Assembly: GCA_964452575.1 (NCBI GenBank)
Contig: CAYVMN010000125.1
Span: 1 to 14,106, forward strand
Length of the DNA: 14,106 nt
Source of the DNA: CAYVMN01 sp964452575
Lineage (GTDB): Bacteria; Desulfobacterota; DSM-4660; Desulfatiglandales; Desulfatiglandaceae
Direction of reading: 5' to 3'
The first letter of the stretch is position 1. Each line of letters starts with the position of its first letter. The notes beneath the pieces are model-generated. The model was not told the DNA's origin and did no database searches. It saw nothing but the letters and a program-made list of their open reading frames with translations. This document shows, in pieces, positions 1-6,003 of this stretch. The translations under genes were made by a program, and so were the position numbers.

Positions 1-15
1 GCCTTTCACCTCTGA

Positions 16-40
16 CCTTGCCCTGAGAGCAAGGGTTTCT
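16..40 (+). terminator. Terminator-like hairpin at the left edge
   Basis: CCTTGC (16-21) and GCAAGG (29-34) form a perfect 6-bp stem around a 7-nt loop, followed by GTTTCT rather than a clean T-run. It lies before the padR promoter and may end a gene left of the window. The weak T-tract keeps confidence low. Confidence 0.35.
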
Positions 41-45
41 ATATT

Positions 46-71
46 GGACTAAAATAGTCCTTTGGACGATT
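46..71 (+). promoter_or_regulatory. Palindromic operator candidates upstream of padR
   Basis: Two nested inverted repeats share the half-site AGTCC. GGACT-AAAAT-AGTCC lies at 46-60, and GTCC-TTT-GGAC at 57-67 runs on as GATT to 71. The 15-mer GTCCTTTGGACGATT recurs with one change (GTCCCTTGGACGATT) at 3690-3704, upstream of the second transcription unit. In both places it abuts or overlaps the inferred -35 box. ACGATT (66-71) also pairs with AATCGT (82-87). The likely binder is the PadR protein encoded just downstream, which is inference from proximity. Confidence 0.6.
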
Positions 72-99
72 GAACTTGCCAAATCGTATATGTTATACT
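70..99 (+). promoter_or_regulatory. Sigma70-type promoter of the padR operon
   Basis: TTGAAC (70-75) and TATACT (94-99) are close to consensus -35 and -10 boxes with an 18-bp spacer. The -10 box overlaps the palindrome GTATA-TGT-TATAC (86-98), a natural place for a repressor such as the adjacent PadR protein to block polymerase. A Shine-Dalgarno sequence (GAGGAGG, 117-123) follows before the ATG at 134. Confidence 0.6.
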
Positions 100-133
100 A
101 GGTAAAATAGATGATTGAGGAGGTTATCTTACC

Positions 134-559
134 ATGTCTATTAGATTTGAAGATTGCCCCTGTTCCGGGAAAAATATGAGCTACTTTACCGCCCCATGGA
201 TACTCCTGACGCTTTATAACCATGAGGGAACCCATGGTTATAAAATAAAGCAAATTTTGAAGAGAAATATGGATGACCTTGAAATTACATTTAATATTAC
301 AGGCTTATACAGGCATCTGAAACTACTTGAACTGAGGGGGATGTTGTCCTCCAGATGGGATACGCCGGATAAAGGCCCTGCCAAGCGGCAGTATTATCTT
401 ACTGAAATGGGAAAAGAGTGCCTCTGGCGATGGGTCCAGACCCTGACCATCCAAAAAGAACTGATTACGAGGTTCTTCCATAAGGCGAGGAGCGTGTTTC
501 CTTTTGAGGAACAAAGGATTGCAGAGACAACAAGAGATCGAGAAAACCTTGAACCATAG
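134..559 (+). CDS. PadR-family transcriptional regulator with an N-terminal CPC motif
   Basis: A 141-residue winged-helix DNA-binding protein of the PadR family. Residues about 18-92 form the domain: HGYKI at 34-38, the recognition-helix region around 53-70 (GLYRHLKLLELRGM), then the wing with GPAKRQYYLT at 81-90 ahead of a C-terminal helix used in dimerisation in this family. Cys8-Pro9-Cys10 precedes the domain and could bind a metal or sense redox state, which is inference. The ATG has a strong Shine-Dalgarno sequence (AGGAGG, spacing 10). The stop lies 11 nt before the next start, so the gene is co-transcribed with the GTPase. Palindromes overlapping the promoter suggest autoregulation, and the repeat of one element at 3690-3704 suggests a wider regulon. 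The ligand is unknown. Confidence 0.88.
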   Translation: MSIRFEDCPCSGKNMSYFTAPWILLTLYNHEGTHGYKIKQILKRNMDDLEITFNITGLYRHLKLLELRGMLSSRWDTPDKGPAKRQYYLTEMGKECLWRWVQTLTIQKELITRFFHKARSVFPFEEQRIAETTRDRENLEP

Positions 560-570
560 GAGGTGATAAG

Positions 571-1725
571 ATGGGAGTCCCCAGACAACTAACCGTGGAA
601 AGGCCTGTGAAATTGATATTCGCGGGCGGATTCCTTGGCTCTGGAAAGACAACGGCCCTGGCAGCCCTTGCAAAGGACTTGATCCAGCGCGGCATGAGAG
701 TCGGCATAATCACTAATGATCAGAGCGAAAATCTCGTGGACACGGTGATTGTAAAGCAGATGCTGAGCGAACTCGGAGTCCCGGTGGAAGAGGTGGTAGA
801 GGGGTGCTTCTGTTGCAAGTTCGACGACCTGATCAGGCAGGTGGAGAAGATCCTGGCCCACAAACCTGATATCCTTATGGGCGAACCGGTCGGCAGCTGC
901 ACCGATTTCGTGGCTTCTGTAGCCAACCCCATAAAGATCCACTATAAGGACGCGTTCCGGTTTGCCCCCTTCTCTATAATGGTCGACCCCCAGCGTGCCC
1001 GTGAGCTCCTGTTCCACGAAACACCAACAGCCTTTCCCGAGGAGGTCTCTTACCTCTTTCAAAAGCAGTTGGAAGAGGCAGACGTTATCGTCCTGAACAA
1101 GATTGACCTCCTTTCACACGATGAGACGGAAAGCATTGTGTCGCGCCTCAAAGAGACATTTCCGGAAAAGACCGTAACAGCCGTCTCAGCCACACAGGGC
1201 CATGGAATGAATGCATGGCTGGAAGACCTTCTATCAGGCAGGCCAGGCGCTGGGACCGTGTTGAGGCAGATCGATTATGACCGGTATGCAACGGCAGAGG
1301 CGGTTTTGGGCTGGCTCAATGCGGCATTTACATTCAAGGCCGGTATGCCCTTCAGTGCCGCTCGATTCGCCAGTGCCCTGGCCGTGGAGCTCAGGGATGC
1401 CTTCAGGAAACGAGACAGCGAAATCGGGCACTTGAAGTTTGTGATCACCAGTGCCGGCAAAACCCTGTGGACAAACATCACGCACCTCTCTGCTGGGCCT
1501 GTCGTCGGTGGCGACCAGTTGGGCGAGGTCTCTAAGGGTTCACTCATTCTCAACGCACGGGTAAGGCTTGATCCTGAGGACCTGGAACGGATTGTTCGAG
1601 AATCGGTTGCCAGGCTATTCAAAGACCAGGGGATGGAGTTCGAGACCGTGGATCTGCAGTGTTTCAGCCCCGCCTACCCGGAGCCCCCATATCTCGTGCG
1701 AGAGGGAGAAAAATGGACTGCTTAA
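571..1725 (+). CDS. G3E-family (CobW/YjiA-like) P-loop GTPase
   Basis: A 384-residue cytoplasmic GTPase of the G3E family, whose members use GTP hydrolysis for metal delivery or metallocofactor maturation. Visible motifs are the P-loop GGFLGSGKT (19-27), the metal-binding CxCC signature Cys-Phe-Cys-Cys (79-82) typical of CobW/YjiA/ZNG proteins, and NKID (176-179) for guanine recognition. A C-terminal domain of about 170 residues follows, as in other family members. The start has a near-ideal Shine-Dalgarno sequence (GGAGGTGAT) just after the padR stop, so the two genes are an operon. The metal or client is not evident: there is no His-rich metal store and no corrinoid or nitrile hydratase gene nearby. 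The neighbouring thiol proteins suggest a role in metal or redox homeostasis, which is inference. Confidence 0.88.
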   Translation: MGVPRQLTVERPVKLIFAGGFLGSGKTTALAALAKDLIQRGMRVGIITNDQSENLVDTVIVKQMLSELGVPVEEVVEGCFCCKFDDLIRQVEKILAHKPDILMGEPVGSCTDFVASVANPIKIHYKDAFRFAPFSIMVDPQRARELLFHETPTAFPEEVSYLFQKQLEEADVIVLNKIDLLSHDETESIVSRLKETFPEKTVTAVSATQGHGMNAWLEDLLSGRPGAGTVLRQIDYDRYATAEAVLGWLNAAFTFKAGMPFSAARFASALAVELRDAFRKRDSEIGHLKFVITSAGKTLWTNITHLSAGPVVGGDQLGEVSKGSLILNARVRLDPEDLERIVRESVARLFKDQGMEFETVDLQCFSPAYPEPPYLVREGEKWTA

Positions 1726-1754
1726 CTTCTGCATGAAAGAAAGGGAGATCGTTG

Positions 1755-2000
1755 ATGCGAATAGAGGTCATAGGTCTGGAGCCGCCGTGTGAAAAGTGCT
1801 CTGAACTGCTGGAAAACGCAAAGAAGGCTGCGGAAGAGGCCGGGATAGATGCAGAGGTCGTAAAGCTATGGGTCCTTTCAGAAGAAGTACGAAAGAAGTA
1901 TGGTCTGCCGCTCAGCCCTGCCCTTGCCATAGACGGTGTCCTGGTAGCCCAGGGAAAAGTCTTCAGCGCGGAAAGGATCGCCGGCCTCCTCAAGGGGTGA
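1755..2000 (+). CDS. Small thioredoxin-like CxxC protein
   Basis: An 81-residue minimal thioredoxin-fold protein of the redox-active-disulfide (thioredoxin_3) type. An N-terminal beta strand leads to Cys12-Glu-Lys-Cys15, then a long helix, a second strand, and Pro55 in LPLSPALAIDG as the candidate cis-proline facing the active site. It has no signal peptide, so it acts in the cytoplasm as a disulfide oxidoreductase or metal/thiol carrier. I chose the ATG at 1755 over the adjacent TTG at 1752; GGGAG lies about 7 nt upstream. It is 29 nt after the GTPase stop and third in the padR operon. Two distant relatives in the window (3786-4079 and 4590-4883) replace the first active-site Cys with Sec. 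Confidence 0.85.
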   Translation: MRIEVIGLEPPCEKCSELLENAKKAAEEAGIDAEVVKLWVLSEEVRKKYGLPLSPALAIDGVLVAQGKVFSAERIAGLLKG

Positions 2001-2026
2001 TGGGCCTGGAGCCGTTTGGGCCATCA
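1998..2026. terminator. Shared hairpin across two convergent stop codons
   Basis: TGATGG (1998-2003) pairs with CCATCA (2021-2026), and after one mismatch CC (2005-2006) pairs with GG (2018-2019). The outer arms are the TGA stop of the thioredoxin-like gene on the plus strand and the TGA stop of the cysteine-rich gene on the minus strand. It may act as a bidirectional terminator or mRNA end-protecting structure, but has no T-run on either side. Confidence 0.4.
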
Positions 2027-2215
2027 ACCCGTCACTTCTTCGACAAGCCCTCTCAGACAGTGCGGGAAGCGTTTTATGAATTCAGCATCCAACCTGTTCT
2101 TGTGTTCCACGATACAGCGACAACAAAGGCCGTGTCTTTCACAGTCAACCTTAGGACAGGAACAATAGGCGTCTATTTCCTCACGAATAAGACATTCAAT
2201 CATCTCTTGATCCAT
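2024..2215 (-). CDS. Small cysteine-rich protein, probable metal-binding
   Basis: A 63-residue protein with eight cysteines (8, 18, 20, 25, 31, 32, 34, 53). The core pattern CxC-x4-C-x2-HG-x-CCxC-x4-H resembles short cysteine-rich proteins of anaerobes (DUF6485-like), which look like zinc- or Fe-S-binding knuckles. That match is from memory and is tentative. The frame is open on the minus strand, GAGGGGG lies about 10 nt upstream of the ATG, and the cysteine spacing is too regular for a shadow frame. It converges on the thioredoxin-like gene and diverges from the Rossmann-protein gene. Function is unknown; a metal or thiol role would fit the neighbourhood. Confidence 0.65.
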   Translation of the reverse strand: MDQEMIECLIREEIDAYCSCPKVDCERHGLCCRCIVEHKNRLDAEFIKRFPHCLRGLVEEVTG

Positions 2216-2263
2216 TGTGATATGGCCCCCTCATAAGATATCCTCTGAGAAGACTACCACGAA

Positions 2264-2278
2264 TTGAACGAAGTTCAA
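2264..2278. promoter_or_regulatory. Palindrome in a divergent intergenic region
   Basis: TTGAAC-GAA-GTTCAA is a perfect 6-bp inverted repeat with a 3-nt spacer. It sits between the cysteine-rich gene (minus strand) and the Rossmann-protein gene (plus strand), 49 nt and 60 nt from their start codons. The symmetry suggests a dimeric regulator site controlling one or both genes. I see no convincing -10 box on either strand at proper spacing, so the promoter itself is unresolved. Confidence 0.4.
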
Positions 2279-2338
2279 ATGAGAAATTGAGGGATGAGTT
2301 GAAGGCAGACACGGTAGTGTGGTATTAGACCCATTATT

Positions 2339-2983
2339 ATGGAAGAGATATGGATAATCGGTGCGGGCCGGTTTGGATCGATAGCCTACCAGAGGCTCTC
2401 GAAAACAAGAAAGACGAGGCATTTTGTCCTGGTAGATCCGGTTAAGGAGAATCTCTCTCAATGCAAGGGACCCTATTCTACCTTCGAACAGACAGATGGG
2501 GTAGACTTTCTCAAGGAAAACCTCTTCACCCACGGTAACCCGGACTGGATTATTCCCGCCTTGCCCGTTCACCTGGCCGCTGAGTGGATTCTCGCCAGCC
2601 TTGGCCCTGACCGGCTTCGCCGCGTCACCCCGCCGAATGAAATTGAATTTCTTCTCCCCAATCCGATCCGTGGGACTAACGGGGACATCTACGTCAGTCA
2701 CGCCGATTTCAGGTGCCCTGATGATTGTGCGGAGCCCCGTGATATCTGTACAGCCACAGGAGAAAAGAGAAAAGAGAACATGTTTGAGATCCTTGGGAAG
2801 ATAAGGTTTCCTCCTTATAGGCCGCTCGCCCTCAGGAGCCTCCAGCTTGCGCCGGGTGTCGGCGGGTACCGCCCCGAGGAGCTTCGCTCGTTGATGGACA
2901 AGGTGGATAAGGCAGGAGGTCAGCTTCTTCTGAGCACGGCCTGCCGCTGCCACGGGGTAATAACCGGTCTGGAAAGATTGTAG
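2339..2983 (+). CDS. Rossmann-fold NAD(P)-binding protein of unknown function
   Basis: A 214-residue protein whose first residues are a strand plus the dinucleotide-binding loop GAGRFG (8-13), then a basic stretch and a strand ending in Asp33 (FVLVDP), as in TrkA/RCK-type NAD-binding domains. The second half is not a standard dehydrogenase and carries five cysteines: 126, 130 and 137 (CPDDC and C137), then 202 and 204 (CRC). They could ligate a metal or Fe-S cluster. The Rossmann loop fixes the start near the ATG at 2339, yet no Shine-Dalgarno sequence is visible. The gene stands alone between the cysteine-rich gene and the broken YkgJ-type gene. I do not recognise the exact family, and no potassium channel partner is present. 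Confidence 0.75.
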   Translation: MEEIWIIGAGRFGSIAYQRLSKTRKTRHFVLVDPVKENLSQCKGPYSTFEQTDGVDFLKENLFTHGNPDWIIPALPVHLAAEWILASLGPDRLRRVTPPNEIEFLLPNPIRGTNGDIYVSHADFRCPDDCAEPRDICTATGEKRKENMFEILGKIRFPPYRPLALRSLQLAPGVGGYRPEELRSLMDKVDKAGGQLLLSTACRCHGVITGLERL

Positions 2984-3023
2984 GCCTTTCACAGGAAGAC
3001 TAATTGTGGTTTTGGCCTAAGCC

Positions 3024-3652
3024 ATGAATTCGAAGATCACGCTGCTTGGAGAAAAGATCGTAATAGACGCAGATCGAAGCGACTTTTACGAAGCCATGCT
3101 GGAGGCCATCGTAGAGCGGGTCTTTCAATTACTGGGGCCGGAATTTGATAAAAAGACGTTCCTCCAAGAGGTAGAAATATGGCCGACGGCCTGTGCACCA
3201 TATACAAGTTCCGGACATTCGGGTGCCGATCCTATGGTCTGTGGAGCCAGGAAATGGGAAAGACCCGGACCCTGGAAGACCGTAAAGGGAAAAAGGCCCT
3301 GAAGGAGATGTGGAAGAGGTACGGTGTGGAGCTTCCTGCCGATGTTGTTGAATTCGAAATGGATTATTGCAGCAAGGTCCAAATCCAGTCACCTGAACCT
3401 CTTTCAGACGAAGGGATCATGGAGCTTCTAAAGAGGGTATATGATCTCGGGAGGCCCCTGGGCGACCTGCAAACCCGATTCGAGGAGGAATACCATTCTG
3501 ACTTCAGTTTTCTTGTGACCTCGTTTGCCCTGGGCATGAAAAAGACCGTGCTGCTCAAATATGCAGTAATCAAAGAAATCGTAAACACCTTTACAGAGAC
3601 CCGCCTTCAGGAGGCCCTTAAAAAGGTATCTGCCCCCCTATTGCGCTTTTAG
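3024..3652 (+). pseudogene. Broken YkgJ-type Cys-cluster (zinc/iron-chelating domain) gene
   Basis: Two overlapping frames appear to be halves of one gene. Frame one (from ATG 3024) gives a helical N-terminus up to about codon 50, ending near 3175. The downstream frame, offset by -1 and open from 3152 to 3652, contains DGLCTIYKFRTFGCR (ATG at 3179), matching the second half of the YkgJ/CxxCxxCC family motif (C-x-IY-x-x-R-x-x-x-CR). The family's N-terminal CxxCxxCC cluster is absent in both frames, so an internal deletion with frameshift near 3175 is the simplest reading. Alternatively, the downstream part is translated alone: AGAGG lies 7 nt before ATG 3179, giving a 157-residue protein. No Shine-Dalgarno sequence is seen before 3024. 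Confidence 0.55.
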
Positions 3653-3678
3653 CCCCATTTTATTATCATCCAGTTTGT

Positions 3679-3709
3679 TTGGAAAAATCGTCCCTTGGAC
3701 GATTTCCAA
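3679..3709 (+). promoter_or_regulatory. Second copy of the padR-type operator, inside a long inverted repeat
   Basis: AAATCGTC (3685-3692) and GACGATTT (3698-3705) are perfect 8-bp arms around a 5-nt spacer. With a 2-nt bulge the pairing extends through TTGG (3679-3682) and CCAA (3706-3709). Within it lies GTCCCTTGGACGATT (3690-3704), a 14/15 match to positions 57-71 upstream of padR, including the inner palindrome GTCC-N3-GGAC. Repetition of both sequence and placement argues for a protein-binding operator rather than a terminator; no T-run follows. Confidence 0.6.
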
Positions 3710-3731
3710 CCGCAAGGAAATTCCCTAATAA
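3703..3731 (+). promoter_or_regulatory. Candidate promoter for the selenoprotein operon
   Basis: TAATAA (3726-3731) is a plausible -10 box, with TTTCCA (3703-3708) as a poor -35 box 17 bp upstream. It was picked because its distance from the GGAC arm of the operator matches the padR promoter to within one base. The weak -35 box suggests dependence on an activator bound at the adjacent operator, which is inference. Confidence 0.4.
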
Positions 3732-3785
3732 ACCTCTAATTGGAAAGAACATTATTGCGCTTCAACTTGCTGAGGGAGACGTGAG

Positions 3786-4079
3786 ATGAAACCAATACAC
3801 CTGCTACTCCTCCATGAAGGGGAACACTGAATCCCATGTGTATACATGGCCAGGGTGGTCGATTCCGTGGCACCAGATTTCGGTGACGCCCTCCGAGTGG
3901 AAAAGGTCATCACCAAACAGTTTGAAGGTGCAACCCGGTATAACGAGATTTCCAAGGCCCTGGGCCGGCCCGCGCCTGTTCCGAGCATCTTTATTGAAGG
4001 GGAACTGGTATTCGCTCAGACCCCTGGTCAGGAGGAATTGAGGGCCTGTATTGAACGCGTCATAGCAGATGCCGATTGA
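3786..4079 (+). CDS. Selenoprotein A: thioredoxin-fold UxxC protein, TGA at codon 15 read as Sec
   Basis: From ATG 3786 (GGGAG 7 nt upstream) the frame reads a hydrophobic strand (IHLLLLH, 4-10), then EGEH, an in-frame TGA at 3828-3830, then Ile-Pro-Cys18-Val-Tyr-Met-Ala and on to a stop at 4077-4079. Reading TGA as Sec gives a 97-residue protein with a Sec15-Ile-Pro-Cys18 active site just after the first beta strand, as in thioredoxins, and a candidate cis-proline at Pro66 (PVPSIFIEGELV). The paralogue at 4590-4883 has the same length and a TGA at the same structural place. A standard caller would start at Met21 (3846) and lose the active site. Probably a cytoplasmic thiol/selenol oxidoreductase; partner unknown. 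It is first in its operon and overlaps the next gene by 11 nt. Confidence 0.87.
3848..3860 (+). promoter_or_regulatory. SECIS-like hairpin of selenoprotein A
   Basis: GGCCA (3848-3852) pairs with TGGTC (3856-3860), one pair being G-U, around the loop GGG, which starts 23 nt after the TGA. Bacterial SECIS elements are short hairpins in this distance range with G at the start of the loop. It is the weakest of the four in the window. A competing perfect hairpin CCATGT-GTAT-ACATGG (3834-3849) shares two bases with it, so folding is uncertain. Confidence 0.5.
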
Positions 4080-4482
4080 AAGCGGATCATCGAATAGTAG
4101 CGATATCCTCGGGCTGATAAGGAAACAAGGACTCCTGGCCATTCAGGGGGAACTGGACTGGCAGTACGGTCAGGGAATGGAGTCGCAAGGAATGCCCGAT
4201 CTAGGGCAGGAGGAGAGAGACTACCTTACCTGTCTTCCCCAGGTCCTCTCGTTCCAGATGGCTCAAAAGAAGGGGATGGCCTTTTTTGGAAAATACCTCC
4301 AGGATCTCCCTGGGTTTTCGGACTTCGAACCATTTGCCCTTGAAATAAATATGGTGTGCGGTCTAACCCGGTTTTTGCGCGATGAGACGGTATTTCCTGC
4401 TGTCGAGGCCATGGCACCACAGTTCGAAGCAGAGATTATCGCATTCAGCCAGTCAAAGGAATGGGGGCACTGGACTCTGTAG
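4069..4482 (+). CDS. Hypothetical protein between the two selenoprotein genes
   Basis: A 137-residue protein I do not recognise. It appears mostly helical, with no signal peptide or membrane segment. Two cysteines (55 and 97) lie in DYLTCLP and NMVCGLT; the tail is aromatic and polar. Its ATG overlaps the end of selenoprotein A (shared sequence 4069-4079) with no Shine-Dalgarno sequence, so translation is probably coupled to the upstream gene. Met37 at 4177 or Met42 at 4192 cannot be excluded as the true start. Placement between two UxxC proteins suggests a partner or substrate of that redox pair, which is inference. About 107 bp follow before the next gene; I see no feature there except the Shine-Dalgarno sequence of selenoprotein B. 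Confidence 0.65.
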   Translation: MPIESGSSNSSDILGLIRKQGLLAIQGELDWQYGQGMESQGMPDLGQEERDYLTCLPQVLSFQMAQKKGMAFFGKYLQDLPGFSDFEPFALEINMVCGLTRFLRDETVFPAVEAMAPQFEAEIIAFSQSKEWGHWTL

Positions 4483-4589
4483 GAGGAATAGATTTCATCA
4501 GTCTAGGGCCGGCCTGGGGCCTGTTAGAGCGAAGAGGTGAAGGGATCGCCTTCAAGATCATGGAGGTGAGATAATTAGAGGAAATTAAT

Positions 4590-4883
4590 ATGGCGGAAAA
4601 GGTCGTTGTTGATGTGCTTCTGACAGACTTTAATCAGTGACTTGCCTGCGTCTATATGGCGGAGTCGGTAAGGGTCTTACCGGAAGAGATTCAAGATCTT
4701 ATAGAGGTAAGGGAATGGGATATGCGCACGCGCGAGGGGATCCAGCGCTTCCGAGAACTCAAGGCCAGGTCTCTGCCCAGCGTCGCACTGGATGGAGAAT
4801 TGGTATACGAGGCCATAATCCCAGGGCAGGAGGAACTGGGCGATGAGATACGCCGGCGACACCTTAACAGGAATAGTGGCTGA
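4590..4883 (+). CDS. Selenoprotein B: thioredoxin-fold UxxC protein, TGA at codon 17 read as Sec
   Basis: ATG 4590 follows AGAGGAA at 6-nt spacing. The frame runs through a strand (KVVVDVLLTD) and DFNQ to a TGA at 4638-4640, then Leu-Ala-Cys20-Val-Tyr-Met-Ala and on to a stop at 4881-4883. With TGA as Sec it is a 97-residue protein with active site Sec17-Leu-Ala-Cys20. It shares with selenoprotein A the pattern U-x-x-C-V-Y-M-A, a cis-proline PS motif (Pro63), the signature GELV and the helix start PGQEEL. It diverges elsewhere, so this is an old duplication. Calling from Met23 (4656) would remove the active site. Likely a cytoplasmic selenol-disulfide oxidoreductase. It is followed 30 nt later by the SMC-like ATPase in the same direction. 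Confidence 0.88.
4666..4682 (+). promoter_or_regulatory. SECIS-like hairpin of selenoprotein B
   Basis: CGGTAAG (4666-4672) and CTTACCG (4676-4682) form a perfect 7-bp stem around the loop GGT, which starts 33 nt after the TGA. The apex AGGGTCT resembles the AGGTCT apex of the E. coli fdhF SECIS. The distance is long but within the range I recall for bacterial SECIS elements. Confidence 0.6.
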
Positions 4884-4913
4884 GTTTGTTGAATGTGTCA
4901 GGGAGGTAGGGTG

Positions 4914-5936
4914 ATGGACTTATCAGAAGAGAAGGGAATCAAGACATCGAAAGGCTTCTACTTGGAGGATGTAAATATTGAAGGGTTCAAATCCTTTTCA
5001 GAGCTAACGAATATGGGTTTTCAACCTGGTATTGGGGTAATCATAGGCAATAACGGGGTCGGGAAATCCAACATATTGGATGCAATCGTCTGGGCACTGG
5101 GGGAAGATAATCTCGACCGGCTCAGGTGCTATGAAAAAGACGAGTTATTCTTCTGCGGCAGCAAGGACTATCCTCCAGCCTCACGGATTCGGGTCGAATT
5201 AACCTTTAGAAAGGGGACAGAAAAGAAGGCCCCTACCATACGCATGATACGAGAAATGACAAAGGATGGAAAGGATGCCTATTGGGTTCAAGATGAACCC
5301 TATCAACGGGAACAGTACAAGCAGGAGTTGATAAATCTGAAACTGCCCCATGCCCTAAGGTCGATTATCAGGCAGGAACAGATCAATGATATGATCCTTT
5401 TGGATCCCTGGAGACGTTTTCGTTGGGTTGAGGAATTATTGTCCTCGGGCAGGAGGTCAGATCTGGGAGAACGCATCTACGATGAGATAGATCCCCTTTT
5501 TCGTCAGTACCTGGATCTCCTGTTTCCATTGGGCGAGGGGCACCTGAAGGTCATCGAGCAGAATGGCCGAAGGGGGTTAGAGGTTGAGGTTACCTTACCG
5601 GGGAATCGAAGACGCAAATCTCACCAGCTTTCCGGCGGAGAAAAGTCGATAACGAGCCTTGCCCTGAAATTGGCCATTTTCGGGCAGTTGGACAGCCCCT
5701 TTTACCTGCTAGATGAAGTCGAACCATCTCTTGATTATACAAATCACAAGTCCATGCAGGCCCTTCTAAAGACCATGGCCCGAGATAAGCAACTCATCAT
5801 GATCACCCACCTGCGCAGCACCATAGCTCTCGCAAATACGGTTCACGGGGTAAGGACACGATGGGACGGCTCTTCATTTATGAAGTTCTACTTTGTTATG
5901 GACGAGCGCCTCTTAAGGCTTTACAAGTGCTGCTAG
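4914..5936 (+). CDS. SMC-type ATPase with both head lobes joined by almost no coiled coil
   Basis: A 340-residue ABC-type ATPase of the SMC class. The N-lobe has IEGFKSF (22-28), Walker A GNNGVGKS (45-52) and the segment RQEQINDMILLDP (153-165), matching the place where SMC proteins begin their coiled coil. Only about 25 residues later comes C-lobe sequence: DPLFRQYLDLLFP (193-205), signature LSGGEKS (239-245), Walker B FYLLDE (263-268), D-loop SLD (272-274), His299, and HGV (311-313) as in SMC C-termini. The usual coiled coil and hinge, several hundred residues, are missing. All ATPase motifs are intact. I chose ATG 4914 because GGAGG lies 8 nt upstream; an earlier ATG at 4893 has none. The role is unknown; co-transcription with selenoproteins is unusual for an SMC relative. 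Confidence 0.85.
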   Translation: MDLSEEKGIKTSKGFYLEDVNIEGFKSFSELTNMGFQPGIGVIIGNNGVGKSNILDAIVWALGEDNLDRLRCYEKDELFFCGSKDYPPASRIRVELTFRKGTEKKAPTIRMIREMTKDGKDAYWVQDEPYQREQYKQELINLKLPHALRSIIRQEQINDMILLDPWRRFRWVEELLSSGRRSDLGERIYDEIDPLFRQYLDLLFPLGEGHLKVIEQNGRRGLEVEVTLPGNRRRKSHQLSGGEKSITSLALKLAIFGQLDSPFYLLDEVEPSLDYTNHKSMQALLKTMARDKQLIMITHLRSTIALANTVHGVRTRWDGSSFMKFYFVMDERLLRLYKCC

Positions 5937-6003
5937 GAGTATAGGAGATCAGATTTTCACTCCCACGTACTTCTCCACCTCAATCTGTAGAAGGAGCAAT
6001 GCC

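Noticed and set aside
1868..2236. Plus-strand 122-residue frame overlapping the thioredoxin-like gene and opposite the cysteine-rich gene
   Set aside because: No ribosome binding site or family features. It overlaps two better-supported genes in other frames.
2231..2992. Minus-strand 253-residue frame
   Set aside because: It is antisense to the Rossmann-fold gene, whose GAGRFG loop and strand pattern make it the coding strand.
3149..3155. Programmed -1 frameshift at TAAAAAG in the YkgJ-type gene
   Set aside because: The P-site codon cannot re-pair well after slipping (AAA onto TAA), and the fusion would still lack the CxxCxxCC cluster. Deletion explains more.
3846..4079. Gene model starting at Met 3846 as a complete protein
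   Set aside because: It lacks the first strand and active site of its fold. The upstream frame through the TGA has its own Shine-Dalgarno sequence and a paralogue with the same layout.
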